NCBI RefSeq assembly: GCF_901873445.1
Contig: NZ_CABFLN010000022.1
Span: 1-28,169 of the forward strand
Direction: 5' to 3'
Length of the DNA: 28,169 nt
DNA from: Gemella haemolysans
GTDB lineage: Bacteria; Bacillota; Bacilli; Staphylococcales; Gemellaceae
The notes beneath the pieces were generated by a model. The model searched no databases. It worked only from the letters and a program-made list of their open reading frames with translations, and was not told the DNA's origin. The position numbers and the translations under genes are program-made. Position 1 is the first letter of the stretch. Every line of letters begins with the position of its first letter. This document shows positions 24,520 to 28,169 of the stretch, piece after piece.

Positions 24520-26229
24520 TTAATTTTCGATTATTATGTCTCCAAACAACTCATCAATTTTAGTTAACTGTTTTTCTTCAGTCTCTTCCACTATTGTGTC
24601 TTCTATTACTGGATTTTCAAGTTCATCTTTAAGAATTGTATATTGGTGATCTTGTAAAGTATATAAAGAATAATCTACACCTATAAATCTCTTGAATAAG
24701 CCTTCTAAATACTTTTTATATTTTGAATTAGGAGCCATTTTCACCATATTATCTACTTCATTAAATACTAATAATCCCCCTTCTTTTGAAGAAGCTACCA
24801 ACTGACAAGAACTAAATAATTCTCTCATGGCTGTTACTTCTGGATTATTTGTATGCAAACTTTCATTTATAATTTTCCTAAACACGTTTGCTGCATAGTT
24901 GGTAAAATTCTCATTAGAAGATTTCATAAGTTCTATAATTTTAGTCTTATCTTTTATTATAACTTCTTTTATTTCTTCTTTAGGTGTTCCCTGCCAACTT
25001 GTTGTATTTACTTCTTCATTTGTACTATTCTGTGTCTCACCATATGAAGTATTGTTAATAGAATTTATAGATAAACTATTTAGATTTTGTCCTAATTGAT
25101 TTAACTTATCTTCTAATATTTTAATTCTATTTTCTAGCTCAACAGTTCTTGTATTTGAAACTGTCTTTTCTACACTATTAGCAATGGGAACTTGATTAAT
25201 ATTATCTTCTTTCGAACATATTTTTACAATACAAATTTGCATATAACTCATATACTCTGTAGAAAATCTAATAAATTGCTCCGTCTGTGACAAATACTCT
25301 ATTATTTTATAAAAATAATCAAAATTAACATTTTCTATTTCTGCAGCAATTTTATCAACATTATAAACAGTATGTTTAGTATCTTTTAAATTTTTATATA
25401 CTACTATATCTCTAGTTACGTTAATTAAATCATTAAGCAGTAATTTCGTGTCTTTAGCCTGAGCGACAAACTCATTGTATTTTAATAAGGATTTTGTAAC
25501 ATCTCCTTGCAATAATCCTTTATAAAATTCTAAAATATCATCTTCACTTATTGAAGAAGTTACTTCTAGTATATGATTTAATGTAATTTCTTCAGAATAA
25601 TTAGATACTTGATCTAGTATACTAATCGCATCTCTTAGACCACCTTTTGCAAGAGTTGCAATTTTTTCTATTGCTTCATCTTCTATCACTAAGTTTTCTT
25701 CTTTGGCTATATATCTGAGTCTATCTATCAACTGTTCTTGCGAAAGATTCTTAAATTCAAATCTCTGACATCGTGATAAGATTGTAGCTGGTATTTTATG
25801 AATTTCTGTAGTTGCTAGAATAAATATTACATGTGCTGGTGGTTCTTCTAATGTTTTTAATAAAGCATTAAATGCAGCTGTTGTTAACATATGTACTTCA
25901 TCAATAATATATACTTTATATTTACCTTCCGTAGGTAAAAATTTTATAGCTTCTTTTATATCACGTACTTCATCAACACCATTATTACTCGCTGCATCAA
26001 TTTCTATTATATCAACATTCTCTTTTTGATAGATTTCATTTCCATTAACCTCATTTGCGAATATCTTCGCAATAGAAGTTTTACCAGTACCTCGAGATCC
26101 ATAAAATAAATAGGCATGACTTATCTGATCTTTATCAATCGCATTTTTCAATACAGAAACTATGTGATTTTGACCTACTATATCAGCAAATGTTTGTGGT
26201 CGATATTTCCTATATAATGCTTGAAACAT
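24520..26229 (-). CDS. dnaX: DNA polymerase III subunits gamma and tau (DnaX), lacking the zinc-binding cysteines
   Basis: DnaX is the clamp-loader ATPase. In 569 residues there is Walker A GSRGTGKT (44-51), Walker B YIIDEVHML, sensor 1 ILATTEIHKIP, SRCQRFEF, the lid region, and a C-terminal tau part with an acidic end. The usual module of four cysteines between FAKAVN and DVIEIDAASNNG is missing: here FANEVNGNEIYQKENVDIIEIDAA runs straight on (read in two parts, about 57-80), shorter by roughly 20 residues and without cysteine. The frame is intact, so the loss looks real. AGGAGG lies six bases before the ATG. Confidence 0.95.
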   Translation of the reverse strand: MFQALYRKYRPQTFADIVGQNHIVSVLKNAIDKDQISHAYLFYGSRGTGKTSIAKIFANEVNGNEIYQKENVDIIEIDAASNNGVDEVRDIKEAIKFLPTEGKYKVYIIDEVHMLTTAAFNALLKTLEEPPAHVIFILATTEIHKIPATILSRCQRFEFKNLSQEQLIDRLRYIAKEENLVIEDEAIEKIATLAKGGLRDAISILDQVSNYSEEITLNHILEVTSSISEDDILEFYKGLLQGDVTKSLLKYNEFVAQAKDTKLLLNDLINVTRDIVVYKNLKDTKHTVYNVDKIAAEIENVNFDYFYKIIEYLSQTEQFIRFSTEYMSYMQICIVKICSKEDNINQVPIANSVEKTVSNTRTVELENRIKILEDKLNQLGQNLNSLSINSINNTSYGETQNSTNEEVNTTSWQGTPKEEIKEVIIKDKTKIIELMKSSNENFTNYAANVFRKIINESLHTNNPEVTAMRELFSSCQLVASSKEGGLLVFNEVDNMVKMAPNSKYKKYLEGLFKRFIGVDYSLYTLQDHQYTILKDELENPVIEDTIVEETEEKQLTKIDELFGDIIIEN

Positions 26230-26259
26230 ACAAACCTCCTAAATTATTTTAACTAATAT

Positions 26260-26268
26260 ATTATACCA
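26260..26268 (-). promoter_or_regulatory. Extended -10 promoter of dnaX
   Basis: TGGTATAAT on the minus strand, about 30 bp before the dnaX ATG, lies within the 18-bp block TTGAAAATATGGTATAAT (26277-26260) that is identical upstream of yqhY. No matching -35 box is seen. No 4.5S/scRNA gene lies here, unlike the B. subtilis dnaX region. Confidence 0.6.
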
Positions 26269-26295
26269 TATTTTCAACATTACTTATAGTAAAAA

Positions 26296-26321
26296 AAGAC
26301 TAAGAAAAAATTCTTAGTCTT
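26296..26321 (-). terminator. Terminator of the first DUF4878-like gene
   Basis: AAGACTAAGAA pairs with TTCTTAGTCTT (11 bp, four-base loop), with seven T following on the minus strand. The stop codon used in the restored reading frame (26314-26316) lies within this stem. Confidence 0.9.
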
Positions 26322-26369
26322 GACGAATGAGTTCATCGACTTCCACAAACCATCTACCGTTTACTTTTT

Positions 26370-27281
26370 TTACATATATATATATATATATATATTTCGT
26401 TTATTTCCACCACCTTTTAATTTAACTTTAGCACTATTTTCATTAATTGATTTTACTTCTCCAATCTCCATATCACTAAATCTTTCAGCTGTTTCTTTTT
26501 TATAAACGTCACCTAGGTTGTTTAATTGTTCTAAATGTTCAGTTCTACCTTTATCACTTTTAATGTTCATATTATTTACCAATTTTTTTAAATCACCATC
26601 TTTTGCTGCAGACATATAATTTTTCGCCGCTTCTTCCGGTGTTGCTCCGCCTAATTTTTCAAAATCACCATCTTTTATTGCAGATATCCCATTTTTCACA
26701 GCTTCTTCCGGTGTTGCTCCACCTAGTTTTCCACTGCCACTAGAGAACATAAATATCATTAATACAACCAAAATCGCAGCAACTGCCGCAGCAGTTATAT
26801 ATCCTATCATTTTACTATCCATCTTAGGTCTACGATTCATAGGATTAAAGTTTTGGTTATTACCAAATTGTGGATTTTGTCCATTATTTCCTTGCCCTCT
26901 ATATTGAGGGTTATTCATATTATTATAAGGTTGATTTTGACCGTTATAACCCTGTCCTTTATATTGAGGGTTATTCATATTATTATTTTGAGGTGATTGA
27001 GCATTATACCCTTGTCCTCTATATTGTGGATTATTCATATTATTTTGAGGTTGATTTTGACCATTTGAATGTCCTTGAAATTGTGGACTATTCACGTTAT
27101 TTGCTTGTGAATTTTGGTTTTGATATGGATTTTGATTATTTACATTTCTATTAAAATTTTGTGGATTTTGTCCATTATAACCGTTTCCTTGGTATTGATT
27201 GTTTCGTTGAGGATATCCTTGATTCGGGTGATGATTTTGAGGAGTTCCATTCAGATTTACATTTTGGCCTCTATTATTCAT
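26370..27281 (-). CDS. Repeat-rich membrane protein with DUF4878-like domain, C-terminus frameshifted by (AT)11
   Basis: As read, the protein has 303 residues. Residues 1-155 are Asn/Gln/Pro/Gly-rich, with 20-residue repeats at 61-140 (NNMNNPQYRGQGYNGQNQP type). Residues 158-181 are a membrane helix. The rest is a DUF4878-like (NTF2-type) domain: GGATPEEAVKNGISAIKDGDFEKL, given twice in tandem (187-210, 211-234). The end, NIYIYIYM-stop, is encoded by an (AT)11 tract. With (AT)10 the frame would continue YVKKVNGRWFVE and stop at 26314, matching the end of the paralogue at 27542. The gene is therefore a length variant or frameshifted copy. Function unknown; an envelope protein is likely. AGGAG precedes the ATG. 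Confidence 0.75.
   Translation of the reverse strand: MNNRGQNVNLNGTPQNHHPNQGYPQRNNQYQGNGYNGQNPQNFNRNVNNQNPYQNQNSQANNVNSPQFQGHSNGQNQPQNNMNNPQYRGQGYNAQSPQNNNMNNPQYKGQGYNGQNQPYNNMNNPQYRGQGNNGQNPQFGNNQNFNPMNRRPKMDSKMIGYITAAAVAAILVVLMIFMFSSGSGKLGGATPEEAVKNGISAIKDGDFEKLGGATPEEAAKNYMSAAKDGDLKKLVNNMNIKSDKGRTEHLEQLNNLGDVYKKETAERFSDMEIGEVKSINENSAKVKLKGGGNKRNIYIYIYM
26374..26395. repeat. (AT)11 dinucleotide microsatellite inside the 3' end of a gene
   Basis: Eleven uninterrupted AT units lie where the paralogue has an ordinary ATGTATGT. The bases after it again match the paralogue (GTAAAAAAAGTAAACGGTAG). Loss of one unit restores the conserved C-terminus; gain of one gives another short end. Confidence 0.95.
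26580..26723 (-). repeat. 72-bp tandem duplication in the DUF4878-like domain
   Basis: Two adjacent 72-bp units encode GGATPEEA-x-KN...SA-x-KDGD-xx-KL twice. The paralogue has one copy. They differ at several bases, so the duplication is not brand new. Confidence 0.9.
26862..27101 (-). repeat. Four 60-bp repeats encoding an N/Q/P/G-rich region
   Basis: The coding repeat has a period of 20 residues; the three best units begin NMNNPQY(R/K)GQG. The same unit occurs in the paralogue at 28060-28169, giving long stretches for recombination between the two genes. Confidence 0.9.
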
Positions 27282-27355
27282 AATAACTTTCTCCTTTTAT
27301 TTCGTGAAAATTGTAACTTTTATAAGTTTAATGAATGCAATTCTTTTTTTATCTT

Positions 27356-27385
27356 ATTATACTTTAAGAATACTACATTTGTCAA
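27356..27385 (-). promoter_or_regulatory. Sigma-A promoter of the first DUF4878-like gene
   Basis: TTGACA (27385-27380), 18 bp and TATAAT (27361-27356), both perfect, lie about 75 bp before the ATG at 27281. The gene is thus transcribed independently of its upstream paralogue. Confidence 0.8.
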
Positions 27386-27447
27386 AGATGCCAACAAAGT
27401 TAAAGAATAATTGTAACAGTTCCTATAAACAAATATAATATAAAAAA

Positions 27448-27490
27448 GTAAATCAAATAATTTAATTTTTTATTAAATCAATTGATTTAC
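27448..27490 (-). terminator. Terminator of the second DUF4878-like gene
   Basis: GTAAATCAA pairs with TTGATTTAC, with an inner ATTTAAT/ATTAAAT stem, followed on the minus strand by six T. It lies about 50 bp after the stop at 27542. Confidence 0.8.
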
Positions 27491-27541
27491 CCTGTTATAA
27501 TTTATTATATAATTTTATTATTTCAAATTATAAATCTAAAA

Positions 27542-28169
27542 CTATTTATCCTCTATAAACCATCTACCGTTTACTTTTTTTACATACATAGGTCGTGTAT
27601 CTCCACCACCTTTTAATTCAACTTTAGCACTATTTTCATTAATTGATTTTACTTCTCCAATCTCAACCTCACTAAATTTATTAACTAGTTCAATTTTATC
27701 ATTATCATTTAGGTTTTTAAATTCTGCTAAAAATTTAGTTCTAGCTTCATCACTTTCAAAGTAACAATTATTTAATAATTTTTCAAAATCACCATCTTTC
27801 ATTGCAGATATCCCATTTTTCACAGCTTCTTCAGGTGTTGCTCCACCTGGTTTACCACTGCCACTAGAGAACATAAATATCATTAATACAACCAGAATCG
27901 TAGCAACTGCCGCAGTTATATATCCTATCATTTTACTATCCATCTTAGGTCCGCGATTCATAGGATTAAAGTTTTGGTTATTACCAAATTGTGGATTAAA
28001 TTGATTAGGATTATTGTATCCATTTTGATTACTGAACTGTGGATTATTCGGATTACCAAATTGAGGATCTTGTCCATTATAACCCTGTCCTCTATATTGA
28101 GGGTTATTCATATTATTATTTTGAGGTGATTGAGCATTATACCCTTGTCCTCTATATTGTGGATTATTC
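27542..28169 (-). CDS. Repeat-rich membrane protein with DUF4878-like domain (paralogue, N-terminus outside the window)
   Basis: The frame is open to the window edge, giving 208 visible residues; the ATG at 28111 is only an internal Met of the repeat. An N/Q/P/G-rich region with NNPQYRGQGYN units leads to FNPMNRGPKMDSKMIGYITAA, a membrane helix, and one DUF4878-like domain (GGATPEEAVKNGISAMKDGDFEKLL, then EVEIGEVKSINENSAKVELKGGG in parts), ending MYVKKVNGRWFIEDK. It is nearly identical to the 26370 gene around the membrane helix. The intact end serves as the reference for reading the frameshift in the other copy. The repeat region probably faces the cytoplasm and the domain the outside; function unknown. 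Confidence 0.8.
   Translation of the reverse strand, partial: NNPQYRGQGYNAQSPQNNNMNNPQYRGQGYNGQDPQFGNPNNPQFSNQNGYNNPNQFNPQFGNNQNFNPMNRGPKMDSKMIGYITAAVATILVVLMIFMFSSGSGKPGGATPEEAVKNGISAMKDGDFEKLLNNCYFESDEARTKFLAEFKNLNDNDKIELVNKFSEVEIGEVKSINENSAKVELKGGGDTRPMYVKKVNGRWFIEDK

Noticed and set aside
24520..26229. Programmed frameshift in dnaX producing a gamma form
   Set aside because: I saw no convincing slippery A-run with a following Shine-Dalgarno or hairpin at the expected place.
26230..26295. 4.5S/scRNA upstream of dnaX, as in Bacillus
   Set aside because: Only about 65 bp separate dnaX from the next terminator, with no GC-rich hairpin; too short for this RNA.

Overview
The window is strongly AT-rich and comes from a low-GC Gram-positive bacterium. 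A YSIRK-type surface protein, a sufCDSUB operon, a T-box in front of alaS, and the orders dnaX-ybaB-recR-tkt and yqhY-nusB-xseA-xseB-ispA all fit Bacilli. Gemella or a close relative is my best guess; that is an inference from gene content, not a database result. No rRNA, tRNA, CRISPR array or insertion sequence was seen.

Layout. 1-1489: the N-terminal part of a YSIRK cell-wall adhesin (minus strand), with a consensus promoter and an (ATT)11 microsatellite upstream. 2042-3076: an Rpn/PD-(D/E)XK nuclease gene (plus strand) with an excellent internal ribosome binding site and in-frame ATG that would make a separate C-terminal protein. 3330-8423: the sufCDSUB Fe-S assembly operon. 8678-11900: a minus-strand cluster of glycerate kinase, an EamA transporter, a C39-type peptidase and a small unknown protein. 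12068-12328 (plus strand): an unannotated, highly structured, rod-like RNA between a promoter and a terminator, most like 6S RNA. 12416-15457: yqhY-nusB-xseA-xseB-ispA. 15705-17057: an AlbA_2/Schlafen-type ATP-binding protein with an HTH. 17318-20202: alaS with its T-box leader. 20337-20985: a type III toxin-antitoxin module (CptIN/ToxIN type). 21136-24464: ybaB-recR-tkt-cvfD. 24520-26268: dnaX. 26296-28169: two tandem paralogues with N/Q/P/G-rich repeats, a membrane segment and a DUF4878-like domain; the first has a frameshifting (AT)11 tract.

Housekeeping functions (Fe-S assembly, isoprenoid synthesis, replication and repair, tRNA charging, the pentose phosphate pathway) are interleaved with accessory modules related to defence or to contingency variation. 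The most interesting are: (i) the type III toxin-antitoxin locus, whose two exact 45-bp antitoxin repeats carry compensatory changes in both stems of an H-type pseudoknot, and which is bracketed by a 24-bp direct repeat copying the 3' end of cvfD; (ii) the gene-within-gene Rpn locus; (iii) simple sequence repeats placed where they could switch an adhesin promoter and a membrane protein's C-terminus; (iv) the 6S-like RNA; and (v) a DnaX that lacks the usual zinc-binding cysteines.
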